A stretch of 64,000 bases of DNA from Mesostigma viride (Eukaryota; Streptophyta; Mesostigmatophyceae; Mesostigmatales; Mesostigmataceae), in contig RPFO01000027.1 in assembly GCA_009746045.1 (NCBI GenBank), positions 4,275,953 through 4,339,952 on the forward strand, written 5' to 3'. Position 1 is the first letter of the stretch, and every line of letters starts with the position of its first letter. The notes below the pieces were generated by a model, which was not told the DNA's origin, searched no databases, and saw nothing but the letters and a program-made list of their open reading frames with translations. The position numbers were made by a program, and so were the translations under genes. Below are positions 1 to 8,814 of the stretch, in pieces.

Positions 1-241
1 AATCCAGGAAAAGGTCGGGGTGGCGGGTCCAGATGAAGTCCAGGCCGAGGGGGGTGGTGAGGTCTGCCACCGCCTTGGTGGAGTAGAAAAACTGCTCCAT
101 GGGCGTCCTGAGTCGCCCCTCCACCTTCACGATTCTTTGAAACCACTCGTCTCGGGCCGCGTAGTGCGCGTAGGGCACTGCGGGTGACAGGATGGAACGC
201 CCAACAAGGGGTGAAGAAAGCAGAAATCTCGTAAAAATTCC
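1..241 (-). CDS. Partial ORF running off the left edge, function unknown
   Basis: On the minus strand an open frame runs from about 241 down to base 1 without a stop. It encodes a plausible globular protein stretch, including the string WFQRIVKVEGRLRTPMEQFF. The only ATG in this part lies at 98-100, but the residues upstream of it look equally protein-like. Either the start is non-ATG or the 5' end was lost at the stop codon near 245. It is divergent from the LysM gene. I do not recognise the family. Confidence 0.4.
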
Positions 242-247
242 ACACTA

Positions 248-1263
248 GTGGGACACGCTTGTGCACACGCGGCCTACACCAATCGAGTCGTCGACAGCAA
301 GACCAGGTACACCGTCCAAGAGGGGGACACGTGGGCGAAGATCGGGGCCAAGTTCGAGGTGCCGCCCGAGGACATCGTGGTGGCCAACCCGCACGTCTCC
401 CCGATGACAATGTCCCCAGGAGACGTGCTGTTCATCCCCGACAAGTTGGACTACCGCGATTTCGTGAACGCCATCATCAGCCCTTTAAACATGGAGGGGT
501 CCGGCCCGCCCAAACCCGAGAAGGCCTGGCGTCCCGAACCACCTGTCACGAGCGGCAAGCAGAAGTGGAACGAAAGGATCGCCGGGGTTTTCAACCCCGT
601 ATACGATCGTGTAGCCAAGACGAGCCCGAGACTCGCCAACTACCTCTCTCTGGGCGCCGCCGCCATCCCGGCGGTCGCCGGGATCCCCGGCGACGTGATG
701 AATATCGTCCCCGGCGCCCTCCGCAATCTGGGCGGGCTCGTGCAGGGGAAACTCCCCGAATGGGGCGTGCCCAGACTTAGCGACTTTTCGTGGGGAGGGA
801 TCTCGAAGGGGCTGGGCGCCGTGGACCGGTTCAACGCCCACCGGGAAGGGGATTACGTCGGCGCCTACATGAAACTCCTCTCCGCCCTCCCGTTCTTAGC
901 CGGAGCCAGTCTCGGCCCCACCGGGCTGTTGGCGGGAACGGTAGCGCAGGGGCTCGGAGGGCGCTTCGATAGGGCCCTCGAAAAACCGTGGCATGGGGTG
1001 GGCAACTTCGCCAAGGACGTGCTTTGGAACGACGCCAACGTGACCCCGATGCTTATGGCGGCCGCCATGATGGCCCCCCCAGTATGCCGTACGCGCCTTA
1101 CATGGCCGCCATCCCCGCCGCCGCCTATCACGTCTATCAAAGGGGGTGGGCGCCGCAAGACCACTCGTGGAGGAGGCGCGCGCTTAACGTCGGGACGGAG
1201 CTGCTGCCCTGGGCGCAATACCTCTTCCCCTTCCCCCCGCCCGTTAATGAGGCGGCGGCTTAA
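248..1263 (+). CDS. LysM-domain protein, one frameshift
   Basis: Residues about 20-67 form a LysM domain (YTVQEGDTWAKIGAKF, then PGDVLFIPD), a module that binds N-acetylglucosamine polymers such as peptidoglycan or chitin. The rest is Gly/Pro/Ala-rich with two hydrophobic stretches (around residues 130-165 and 215-240) that could contact membranes. The frame breaks in the C7 run at 1074-1080 and resumes as MPYAPYMAAIPAAAYHVY..., ending at 1263. The whole is 1,016 nt, one base short of a full frame. No in-frame ATG precedes the LysM domain; the frame is open only back to 215 and the first start-like codon is the GTG at 248, so the true start is unsure. In a virus this would suit a virion or exit protein acting on a glycan wall; that role is inference. 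Confidence 0.7.
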
Positions 1264-2911
1264 GTCAGGAACACCTTGCGCCCGTGCCCCTCGGCGATCT
1301 CGACCAGGTTCAGCGTACGGGCGTACACCTCGACGTGGCCGTCGGTCATCACCGCGCCCTCCTTGAGGCCCGGGACCTGCTTGAACCGGAAATGGAGCAC
1401 CGGGCGGTCGATCTTGCTCAGGTTGATGCTGCCGCTCGGGTCGTCCGACTCCGGGAACACCGCAAACGGCATCACGTAGATCATCTCGAAGTTGTTCTCG
1501 ACCGGCACCTTGCTGTGGAACTCCGAAGGGAGGTAGTGGCTGAACCAGAGGGGGTCGCGGGGGGGCGCCCAGAGCTCCTTGCCGTTGATCGCGAACGTCG
1601 CGCGGTCGAAGAAGGTGTTGTCGATGTGCGCCATCTGCTTGCCAAACGTGGGCAGATAGTACCCCCCAGATGGTGCCAGCTTCATTTCGTTCGCGTCGAA
1701 CGGCCGGTTGCCCTCGAAGTTCCAGAAGTCCCAGTTGGAGTTCTTGTCACCCGACCCCTCCAGTCGCTTGTGGTCCGCACGGAAGAAGAAGATCAGCTCC
1801 TTGCACGCGCCCGTGAAGTCGTCCAGCAGGTACTCCTTGATCAGCTTGTCCTCGCTCTTCAGCGGGAAGGACATGTGTTGCGTCTCCGTGATCAGGTAGC
1901 TGTGCTTACCCGACACGAACTGCTGCCTCTCGAACTTGTCCAGGAACACGAAACGAGTCACCAGGGCCGCCTTGAGGATCTCCCCTCCCAAGGCCTTGTT
2001 CTTGAGGTACTCGTTCGTCGACGCGTACGTGAACGCGTTGATCGGCTTTTGATTGCTGTCCAGCGTCTCCGTCTCGATGTACACCTGCACGTCCTGGGGC
2101 GTGTACCGCAGCTTGTCGGCGACCGTCACTTCCTTCCCGAACGGCACCTTCTCGAAGTACCGCGTGTAGTCCGCCCTCAGCGGCTTCTGGCTGAGCTTCA
2201 CGCGCACCTCCACGTCGTGGTACTGCAGAGCGGCGATGGGGAGCGCGTGCCCGGGGTTGCGGTTGAAGAAGAACTGCAGCGGGACGTAGATGTGCTGGTC
2301 GTGCTGCGTGCCGACGTTGCCCACCCCCCGTGCTCCTTGGGCAGGTTGGAGATGGAGCTGTGCTCCCTGGACGCGGTCAGCGAGTCCCACACGTGCAGGA
2401 AGTCGCCCGTGTGGCTCTCGATCTTCTGCCCGCCGATCCACAGCTCCACCGTGTTCGTCAGCACGTACCCCAGGTGGTCGATCCACGCGGCGTTCAGGTC
2501 CTCGTGCGTCAGGCCGTCGTACTCCCCGTCCGCGACCAGGGGCAGCTTGTCGGCCTCGAAAGCCGCCACCACGTCCGTCGCGACCGTGGGCAGGTTCGCG
2601 TTCACCGCCAGATTTGCGTTCAGCGCGGGCCGGCTGATGCTGATGTTCGCCGTGCCGTAGTTCAGCTTGCCGATGTTGTAGTAGAGGTACATCTGCGTGA
2701 CCAGGTCGCCGATCTTCGGGATCATGAACCGCAGGTCGCCGCCGTACGTGGGGGGGGTCACCGAGAGCAGCTCCACGTCCGCCCACGAGAAGTTCGTGTG
2801 GCGGCTGTAGATCCTCTTGAAGTACGTCTTCTCCGGCACCGCCGTCAAGTACGTGTCGAAACTCCCCTTGGCCTCCAGCCAGACGATGGGCGCAGACAGA
2901 TCCTGAGACAT
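1260..2911 (-). CDS. MCP: NCLDV major capsid protein, one frameshift
   Basis: Double-jelly-roll capsid protein forming the trimeric capsomers of icosahedral giant viruses. The N-terminus shows the family signature around residues 28-42 (TYFKRIYSRHTNFSWADVEL), then GDLVTQMYLYYNIGKL. The C-terminus closes with the usual final strand (HVEVYARTLNLVEIAEGHGR). About 550 residues, within the family range. The start ATG at 2909-2911 fits the N-terminal alignment. The frame shifts inside a C6 run at 2324-2329, right after SSISNLPKEHGG; the gene is 1,652 nt, one base short of a full frame. No other disruption is seen, so the protein is otherwise complete. It is convergent with the LysM gene, the two stop codons sharing the TTAA at 1260-1263, and divergent from a second MCP start at 3005. 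Confidence 0.93.
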
Positions 2912-3004
2912 GTGGTCGGCATACTACCGTCAGCACACATTTTGTTTTCGAGCGTAGGGCCGCACTTTTTTTTCTCCGCCCACTTTAGAACGCACACATC
3001 CGCG
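2912..3004. promoter_or_regulatory. Divergent intergenic promoter between two capsid genes
   Basis: These 93 bases separate the MCP start (minus) from the MCP-SET chimera start (plus), so they must hold both promoters if these genes are transcribed. The stretch contains an unbroken run of eight or more T (near 2967-2975) on a GC-rich background. A similar T run lies between the other divergent structural pair at 17,700. Confidence 0.45.
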
Positions 3005-3583
3005 ATGGCACACGCTATCATGCAACTCAAGGCCAAGGGGAGCCAGGACATCGCCTGCATCGTCAACCCCGAAGTCACATTCTGGCGCTCCGTGTACCCC
3101 CGCCACACCAACTTCGCGTGGGACGACACCGTCATCACCCAGTCCACCGGGTCCGTCGGGTACGGCCACCTCGCACTCGGACCGGGCCATGGCGCCGCTC
3201 CGGACCCGCCTACGGCCGTCGCGGGCACTCGTACCGCGGGCTCGTGGCGCCTACGGCTAGTGCGCCCACGGGGCTTCCCCGAGGACAGCGATTTCCTTTT
3301 CTTCTCTCACGAGACTCCTTCGTACGCGGTGTACATCGACGCGTCCGTCGTGCGCAACTGGACGTACTACGTCAACACCGCCGAGGGTAACACCAAGCAG
3401 ACGGCGAACTGCGAGTTCACCCGCGAGCCCTGGATGGGGGCGGGCGAAGTGCGCCTCGTCACCACTCGACAGGTCGCGGCGGGCGAGGAGCTGCTCGTGG
3501 CCACCTATGGCCCTGGGCACCCGGTCGAGCCCTACAAGAACAACCCGGTCCTCCGTTGGGAGGTGGTGTCAGAGAGCGATTAA
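3005..3583 (+). CDS. Chimera: second MCP N-terminus joined to SET-domain C-terminus
   Basis: One open frame of 192 codons combines two unrelated families. Residues 1 to about 55 are an NCLDV capsid N-terminus (MQLKAKGSQDI, then TFWRSVYPRHTNFAWDD), distinct from the neighbouring MCP. After a low-complexity Gly/Ala/Pro linker, residues from about 98 match the C-terminal half of a SET lysine methyltransferase: YIDASVVRNWTYYVNTAEGN, then TANCEF, then VAAGEELLVATYG. The jelly rolls and the N-terminal half of the SET domain are missing, so neither activity is likely to survive. This fits a deletion that fused a capsid paralogue to a neighbouring SET gene. A misassembly join is the alternative. Confidence 0.75.
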   Translation: MAHAIMQLKAKGSQDIACIVNPEVTFWRSVYPRHTNFAWDDTVITQSTGSVGYGHLALGPGHGAAPDPPTAVAGTRTAGSWRLRLVRPRGFPEDSDFLFFSHETPSYAVYIDASVVRNWTYYVNTAEGNTKQTANCEFTREPWMGAGEVRLVTTRQVAAGEELLVATYGPGHPVEPYKNNPVLRWEVVSESD

Positions 3584-3707
3584 ATGCTCTCAGCGGACCG
3601 TGACCACTGTCACGCCAGACTTTCATTTATTGTACGGGATAGTGCTTGTATTTTGTTCCGTGTCAAATGTGTGTTTTATTATAGAACGCATTATTACCTC
3701 GCACATC

Positions 3708-3806
3708 ATGGAAAAACACACAAAGCGCGCGAAGAAGACAGCACGGCCAAAGATAGTCGCGAGTAAGAGAGTTACGAATAGGGTAGTTACCAACACTTAC
3801 AAATAA
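3708..3806 (+). CDS. Small very basic peptide, 32 residues
   Basis: ATG to TAA encodes MEKHTKRAKKTARPKIVASK and 12 more residues. About a third are Lys or Arg and there are almost no acidic residues. It sits in an otherwise AT-rich gap after the SET chimera, and AATAAA-like sequence follows the stop. Composition suggests nucleic-acid binding, as in small virion-packaged basic proteins. That is composition only; it could be a chance frame. Confidence 0.35.
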   Translation: MEKHTKRAKKTARPKIVASKRVTNRVVTNTYK

Positions 3807-3847
3807 AAAGCAAAAGGGAGCACACTTACAATAAAAATGCGTGCAAA

Positions 3848-4374
3848 ATGGTATATGTGCCCGTTATGAAGAAACAATCAGGCAGGTGCACGGCCAGGAC
3901 GACACGCGGCCCTCGGTGCCGATTTAAGCCCTTGTTCGGCTCTCTGTGTGGCGTGCATGCCCGCGCGGTAAACGCGAAGAGGCACCCCATGCGCGCGATC
4001 CGAGAAGAAGATCCTCCCATCCATTTCCCCCCCGATGGCACGATGATGACAGGTACGAAGAGATGATGGCGGCCGAACGCGTCACGGAACAGATCAACAG
4101 CGGATCCGATACCTCTGCATGGAACGACAACGACGCTCGTGAGCTTGCCCGTCAAGCGCCAGAGCTGAAACGTCTCATCACCGCCGACGAAGAAAGGGCG
4201 GACGAAGAAATACGACGGAACGAGGCGAACAGAGACCGACTGCTACAACAGCGGCCGGACTTGGAGCACCAGATCGAGTCGTGGTTCTTGCACAACGATT
4301 TCGAGATCAGGAAGAAATACAACGATAAGCACAAGCGGTTGCTCCTCCGCGAAGGATTCCCCGCCCCCAGGTAG
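3848..4374 (+). CDS. Cys/His zinc-motif protein with charged helical tail, one frameshift
   Basis: The N-terminus carries a compact Cys/His motif, SGRCTARTTRGPRCRF followed by CGVHAR. It resembles small zinc-binding modules annotated DUF5763-like in phages and giant viruses; that family name is from memory and approximate. The same module opens the gene at 19,089. After a shift in the C7 run at 4027-4033 the frame continues as RYEEMMAAERVTEQINSGSD and a highly charged, probably helical tail ending at 4374. Total 527 nt, one base short of frame. Function unknown; a DNA- or protein-binding role is possible. Confidence 0.6.
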
Positions 4375-4398
4375 ACCTCATCCACCGTGCATGATTAG

Positions 4399-4405
4399 TT
4401 ATCTC
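4399..4405 (+). promoter_or_regulatory. TTATCTC motif upstream of the HNH-like nuclease
   Basis: TTATCTC begins 24 bases before the ATG at 4423. The same heptamer occurs 26 bases before the next gene's ATG at 5152. Equal spacing before two neighbouring genes suggests a shared promoter element, but two copies prove little. Confidence 0.3.
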
Positions 4406-4422
4406 ACCGAGAGTCATATCGC

Positions 4423-5106
4423 ATGGAGGCCCGCGTGCGGCAGTACAACGTGCACATGAGATACGTGGCCGGTCTGGCGGGGGTCAAGCGCTACCCCCCT
4501 GTCCCCCCATCCGTCGCCAAGGAGCGGTGGACGGGCGCCTGCCACCGCTGCGGTCAGGCGGTGACCGCGTCCCGCGCCGTGTTCAGCACCCCGGGCGTGT
4601 GGTCGTGCCCCTCGTGCGCGGTGACCCCGCTGGACGGTGCTCGCGACCTGCTGTCCCGCACTCGCGAGCGAGCCGAGCTGTGCGGTCTGTGGGCGGCGCG
4701 CGCGCCCTCGGACAGGCCGAGGGTCGGGAAGGGGAGCGCACCGGTGCGCATCCCCAAGCCGCGCGGGGTGAACAGCCGCATGTGGGAGTACGTGAAGTCC
4801 CGCGCCGTGTCCGCGAACGCCCGCATGAAGCGGGACGGCGTGCGGCCCTGCTTCGACTCTCACGAGGTTGCCCAGATCTACGCCTGGTTCGTGGCCTCGC
4901 CGGAGTGCGCGGTGTGCGGCACGCCCTTCGCCATGGGGTTCGGGCCCAAGGAGGACGAGCTGTCCCTGGACAAGGCCGACCCGCTGGACCGCGCGTACTG
5001 CGGCAACACGCGCCTGCTCTGTCACGGCTGCAACAACGCCAAGCGGTTCGAGGACACCATGAGGCTGTACGCGCGCCTGATGGAGGCCAACCGGTGCCCC
5101 GTCTAG
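4423..5106 (+). CDS. HNH / treble-clef endonuclease-like protein
   Basis: 227 residues. The N-terminal half has two Cys pairs (CHRCG near residue 40, CPSC near 62) that look like a zinc ribbon. The C-terminal third has the layout of an HNH/endonuclease VII treble-clef: CAVCGTPF, then ELSLDKADP, then YCGNTRLLCHGCNNAKRF. The metal-binding His of the usual D-H pair reads as Lys (LDKAD), so catalysis is uncertain, although this variant occurs in endonuclease VII-like proteins. Such nucleases in giant viruses act in homing, recombination or genome processing. The frame is intact, and the next gene encodes a second nuclease fold. Confidence 0.72.
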   Translation: MEARVRQYNVHMRYVAGLAGVKRYPPVPPSVAKERWTGACHRCGQAVTASRAVFSTPGVWSCPSCAVTPLDGARDLLSRTRERAELCGLWAARAPSDRPRVGKGSAPVRIPKPRGVNSRMWEYVKSRAVSANARMKRDGVRPCFDSHEVAQIYAWFVASPECAVCGTPFAMGFGPKEDELSLDKADPLDRAYCGNTRLLCHGCNNAKRFEDTMRLYARLMEANRCPV

Positions 5107-5125
5107 TCTAGTATCATCCAATCAA

Positions 5126-5132
5126 TTATCTC
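5126..5132 (+). promoter_or_regulatory. TTATCTC motif upstream of the nuclease-like gene
   Basis: Second copy of TTATCTC, starting 26 bases before the ATG at 5152. An AGTATAA string at 5141-5147 lies between the motif and the start and may be the TATA-like part of the same promoter. Confidence 0.3.
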
Positions 5133-5151
5133 GCTTGCTTAGTATAACACG

Positions 5152-5688
5152 ATGTCGTTCGCGCGATTGCTGAAGACCGTTAGCTCCGGACTGATGCCGC
5201 GGGACCGCGAGACCGCGCCCGACCTGGCTACGTTGACGAACAGCGAGGTGAAGCCCTTCTCCTTTTACGGGCTGGTGTTCAAAGAGTGCAAGGTGTGCCA
5301 GGTGTGCGACGGGGACACGGTTAAAATAATCACGCTGAACCCCTGGACACGCCAGCCTATGAAGGTGACCGTCCGGCTGCTGGGTATCGACACGGAAGAG
5401 CTGAAGCCGTTCCGCTACGTCCCGCAGAGGGACGCTATTATACAACGCGCGAGACTGGCCAGAAAGAGACTGCTCCAGCTGACCACCAACGTCTCGTGGG
5501 ACGACCACGACGAGGGGATGAGCCAGGCGGACATACAGGAGAGAGTGGACAAAAACACGAAGATCCTGGAGCTGCGCTGTCACTCCAACGACGCGTTCGG
5601 TCGCGTGCTGGGCTGGTTGGTGGACAAGGACACCAACCTGTGCATCAACGAGGTCATGCGAGCCGAGGGACACTGCAAGGCCCTCTAG
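5152..5688 (+). CDS. Staphylococcal nuclease-like (SNase, OB-fold) protein
   Basis: 178 residues, intact. The thermonuclease fold is recognisable: VCDGDTVKI on the first strands (the DGDT contributes calcium ligands), VTVRLLGIDTEELKP with the catalytic Arg in VRLLGID, then an Ala/Arg-rich helix, and DAFGRVLGWLVDKD with the conserved second half GRxLG. The ending NEVMRAEGHCKAL matches the family's closing helix. SNase-like proteins are frequent in algal giant viruses and degrade or process nucleic acid. There is no signal peptide, so intracellular or virion-associated action is likely. Confidence 0.88.
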   Translation: MSFARLLKTVSSGLMPRDRETAPDLATLTNSEVKPFSFYGLVFKECKVCQVCDGDTVKIITLNPWTRQPMKVTVRLLGIDTEELKPFRYVPQRDAIIQRARLARKRLLQLTTNVSWDDHDEGMSQADIQERVDKNTKILELRCHSNDAFGRVLGWLVDKDTNLCINEVMRAEGHCKAL

Positions 5689-5741
5689 CTGTACCAACAG
5701 CGCGGTAAAAGTATCTGTTGTTGGTAGTACCAGTACCGTCC

Positions 5742-7390
5742 ATGAGTACCAGACAACGCAGGGGCGGACACGGGGGCACAAAAACGTGCATCGTGACAGC
5801 CGACAACAAAATTATCAAATGCTTTCCCGCACCACCCCGAATGCCGCAACGGCAACGGTACCGCTCCACCACCATGGGCGTGGATGCCATCCCGGAGGAC
5901 AGAGAGGTGCGCTACTACACGCGCGCACCCACGCGAAGTGCGCCCCTCGCGGGGGCGCCAAGTCCACCATCACGGACGTCCGCGTCCTCTTCTAAGAAGT
6001 CGTCTCTGCGAACATCCCCTTCCTATTCCGCGCCGTCATCGTCGTATTCGACACCTTCATCACCCTACTCAGAACCGCCGTCCAAGGCGCCGACACGCCC
6101 CGCCACACCTAGCGGGTTACGGGATACGGTCAGGGAAGAACTAGACAAACTGGCTTGGTCGAGGAAGAGCCGCCCCGAGAGTGCCCCCAAAAGTGCCACA
6201 GCCGGCCAAGAACCCCCTATTGACGTGGATCTATCGGGGTTTTTGTACACGCAAAAGTCGTCTACGGGGATCTCGCAGCATGCCACCCCTCGGGGGGGGC
6301 GAGGGGGTTTGTTTTTAGTGGCGACACTCGTGGCATTACCGCGAATGCCTTTGATCCTATATCATACACCAGTGAACGCCAGAAAATATCAAACGCGAAA
6401 GAAGCAAACAGGGCCGCAGATAGCGTCCGATATGACCAGATACAAGAAGGGGTGAAGGATGACGCCATTAAGATCTTCCGCAACGCGCAAAACTTTGCTT
6501 CTCAATCCCGCATCTCAAGTAGACCCCTGTCTCGTACGGGATACGTTTATGGTGACACAATCGACCAATACCCAAGGGGCACTACTGGTACAAAGCGCAA
6601 ACGAAACAGAGACGGCGAGTCGGTGAGCAGTAGGAGTACTGTACACGGGGGCAAAAAATCTCGCATGACCGAATGGCTATCGATTTCGGATTGGTCAGAT
6701 GTCACAGACGAGCCTCCTGACTCAAACTTTAGATTCTCATCGCTTTCGACCCCCGCCCCAAGCAGACCTCTGTCTCGCACGAGTAGTGCCCCAAAAAGTT
6801 CCACAGCCAGCCAAGAACCCCCTATTGACGTGGTAAGGTCTGTCGATGACGCGAGAGAGAGATGGCTGTTTAATAATGTCAACAGAGGCGCGAGGGAGCA
6901 GGCCGATGCCACGTTGTTGGCAACCATGCCCGGTGTGGACATGGATGAAAACTCGGAATGGGGGTCAGATAGAGATTTAGATTGGTCAAATACACGGGAC
7001 AATGATTACTTCCTCAGAGACGAGCAGTTCGAAGAATACATGAGACTATTGGGTTTGAAAGACACCCCGGAAAATCGTGCAGATGTGGTGCAAGATTTCT
7101 TCCTTAGACATCAGATGGATCCAGAAAAGCCGCCGAACGGCTATGAACTGACGCTTCAAGGCGAAATAGCCATACTCCAAGAGGATGAAAGGAGAAAATC
7201 ACAAGCCGTTGAGCAGCACAGAGTTTGCCGTAAACAGCACTACACAATTCCAAAGAGCTGTACGCTATCAAAAAATACACCGACACGCTGTCCACCAAAA
7301 GGGGTCCTATCAAACAGGGGCAAATCTACTCGAGGGTGGCCAGGTCGACGAGGGTCAGCACCCCGTCGGGGATGGTGGGGTGCCCGCTGA
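5742..7390 (+). CDS. Ser/Pro-rich low-complexity protein with repeated QEPPIDV motif, frameshifted
   Basis: Starts with STRQRRGGHGGTKTC. The first third is Ser/Pro/Thr-rich and probably disordered. The frame shifts in the G8 run at 6292-6299, and upstream of residue VKDDAIKIFRN the shifted frame reads on as coding-like sequence. The motif SAPKSxTAxQEPPIDV occurs twice (about 6181-6230 and 6785-6833), and its DNA occurs a third time at 20543-20593. The C-terminal part is acidic (MDENSEWGSDRDLDWSNTRD). The last 65 bases overlap the convergent coiled-coil gene, and the true C-terminus is uncertain because another frame also looks coding after 7,230. Family not recognised. Confidence 0.55.
6179..6229 (+). 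repeat. Internal copy of the 51-bp dispersed repeat
   Basis: Identical to 20543-20593. It lies within the coding frame of the Ser/Pro-rich protein and encodes its first QEPPIDV motif. Confidence 0.85.
6785..6833 (+). repeat. Diverged copy of the 51-bp repeat
   Basis: Encodes SAPKSSTASQEPPIDV and differs from the other two copies at a handful of positions. Its position 600 bp downstream in the same gene suggests an internal domain duplication. Confidence 0.75.
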
Positions 7391-8735
7391 TCCGCGCGCC
7401 ACCGCCCAGCGGCTCGGTGACGGTCACGTAGAGGCGCGCCATCTCCAGGGACCAGCGGTGGCGGTCGCACGCCAGCACCAGCCTGGTCCACTTGCGCGCG
7501 AAGATCTGGGTCACCCGGAACTCCACCATGTCGTGCACGTACCCCGGGAGCCCACGGACAGCGTGCGGGCAGCACCTGGACACCCTGGCGAACTCGGTCG
7601 CGATCTCGACCATGAGCTGCTTGGTCAGCGTCAGGGAGGCGGTTCCGAGGCCGAGCGCCTTGATCGTTCGCACCCCCGTGGTGACCCGCTCGTAAACCTT
7701 GTCGATGATCTCCTTCTCCTGGCTGAGTTTGTCGTACCCGTCCGCCTTCCACCCCAGCTGCATCTCCATCACCGCCGAGTCCCGCATCTCGTCCCGCAAC
7801 TTCGCGTCCGTCTCCTCCAGCTTCTCCGTCAGCCTCGCGATTTCGTCGCGGCTCTCGTCAAGCCGCCCCTTGACGGCGACCAGCTCGCTGGCCAGCTGCC
7901 CGGCGTGCTTCTGAACCTCCCTCTCGGTGATGTCGTTCAGGGCCTTCTCGATGTCCGCCACCTTCTGGGCGGTCTCTCTCTCGGCATGCTCCCGGAACCT
8001 CTGCAGCTCCTTGGTGGCGACCTCTCCCGCCCGCTGCAGCTCCAGGAGGCGCCTCTCCTCCTCCTCCTGGAGCTCCTGCTGCAGGCGCTCGACCATATCG
8101 CAACTCTCCTTCAGCTCCAGCCGCAGTACGGCGTTCTCCTCCGTCAGCTTGGATATCTCCTCCACGCGGTCGGAGATTTCGCTCACAAGCTCGTGGTTCT
8201 CCTTCACCATCTCGAGGTGCGCGCGGTTTATGGCGACCATGCTCGCGTTGTCCTGGGCCTGCTGCTGCTTGTACACGTCGATCTGGCGCCCGAAGTCCAG
8301 TTGCTGCTCCTTCAGCTCCTTTTCTTTCTCCTTCAGCTCCTCCTTGAGCCGGTCCGCGACTTCGTTGCGCTCGAACACTGGGGTGTGAGGGCTCACCCGG
8401 CTGGCCTGCTCCAGCTCCCGCAGGCCCTGGTCGGGAAGCTCCCATCCGTTGTTGTGGAAGTACTTGACTAGCAGGGGGAGCTCACTCGCCAGCTCGGGGT
8501 TGTTAAGGCACACGTGGTACGCCAGAATTGGGTGTAGCGAGTGGCCGCCCCGCCCGGCCTTCCACGATGGGTTTCTCAGACCGCGTTCCTGGAGCGCGGC
8601 ATCCAGCGCCTCCCGGACATCCTTATGCCCCGGATAGTCCGTGAGGGCGTGGATGCATTTGTCGAGCCCCTTCCACCTTTCCATGGGGATGTATGCGTTG
8701 GGGTCGTTGATGTTTAACTGCTGCCGGTTCTGCAT
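7326..8735 (-). CDS. Long coiled-coil protein, possibly with a KilA-N-like N-terminus
   Basis: 469 residues from the ATG at 8733-8735. Residues about 1-105 are globular and include GRGGHSLHPILAYHVCLNNP, which recalls the GG...HP.LA segment of KilA-N-type DNA-binding domains (weak). Residues about 125-330 are an almost uninterrupted coiled coil rich in Glu, Leu, Lys and Gln (RLKEELKEKEKELKEQQ and similar). The last 130 residues are globular and include CPHAVRGLPGYVHDMVEF. An in-frame extension upstream to 8957 exists, but it consists of the 122-bp tandem repeat and I do not accept it. Role unknown; scaffold or DNA-binding structural protein are options. Confidence 0.65.
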   Translation of the reverse strand: MQNRQQLNINDPNAYIPMERWKGLDKCIHALTDYPGHKDVREALDAALQERGLRNPSWKAGRGGHSLHPILAYHVCLNNPELASELPLLVKYFHNNGWELPDQGLRELEQASRVSPHTPVFERNEVADRLKEELKEKEKELKEQQLDFGRQIDVYKQQQAQDNASMVAINRAHLEMVKENHELVSEISDRVEEISKLTEENAVLRLELKESCDMVERLQQELQEEEERRLLELQRAGEVATKELQRFREHAERETAQKVADIEKALNDITEREVQKHAGQLASELVAVKGRLDESRDEIARLTEKLEETDAKLRDEMRDSAVMEMQLGWKADGYDKLSQEKEIIDKVYERVTTGVRTIKALGLGTASLTLTKQLMVEIATEFARVSRCCPHAVRGLPGYVHDMVEFRVTQIFARKWTRLVLACDRHRWSLEMARLYVTVTEPLGGGARISGHPTIPDGVLTLVDLATLE

Positions 8736-8814
8736 GTGCACAGGATAATAAGCGCAGTCAGGTAAAGCAGCAAAGGGAAAATTGAAGTGAGCTGAAACGA
8801 AAGGGCCCAAGACA

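Noticed and set aside
1284-2660. Long plus-strand open frame opposite the capsid gene
   Set aside because: It mirrors the minus-strand MCP codons; GC-rich antisense frames stay open by composition. The MCP frame has clear family motifs and this one has none.
7185-8471. 428-codon plus-strand frame opposite the coiled-coil gene
   Set aside because: Its His/Leu/Val-rich text is the antisense of Glu/Leu coiled-coil codons. Only its first 30 codons might be the true C-terminus of the Ser/Pro-rich gene, and I cannot decide that.
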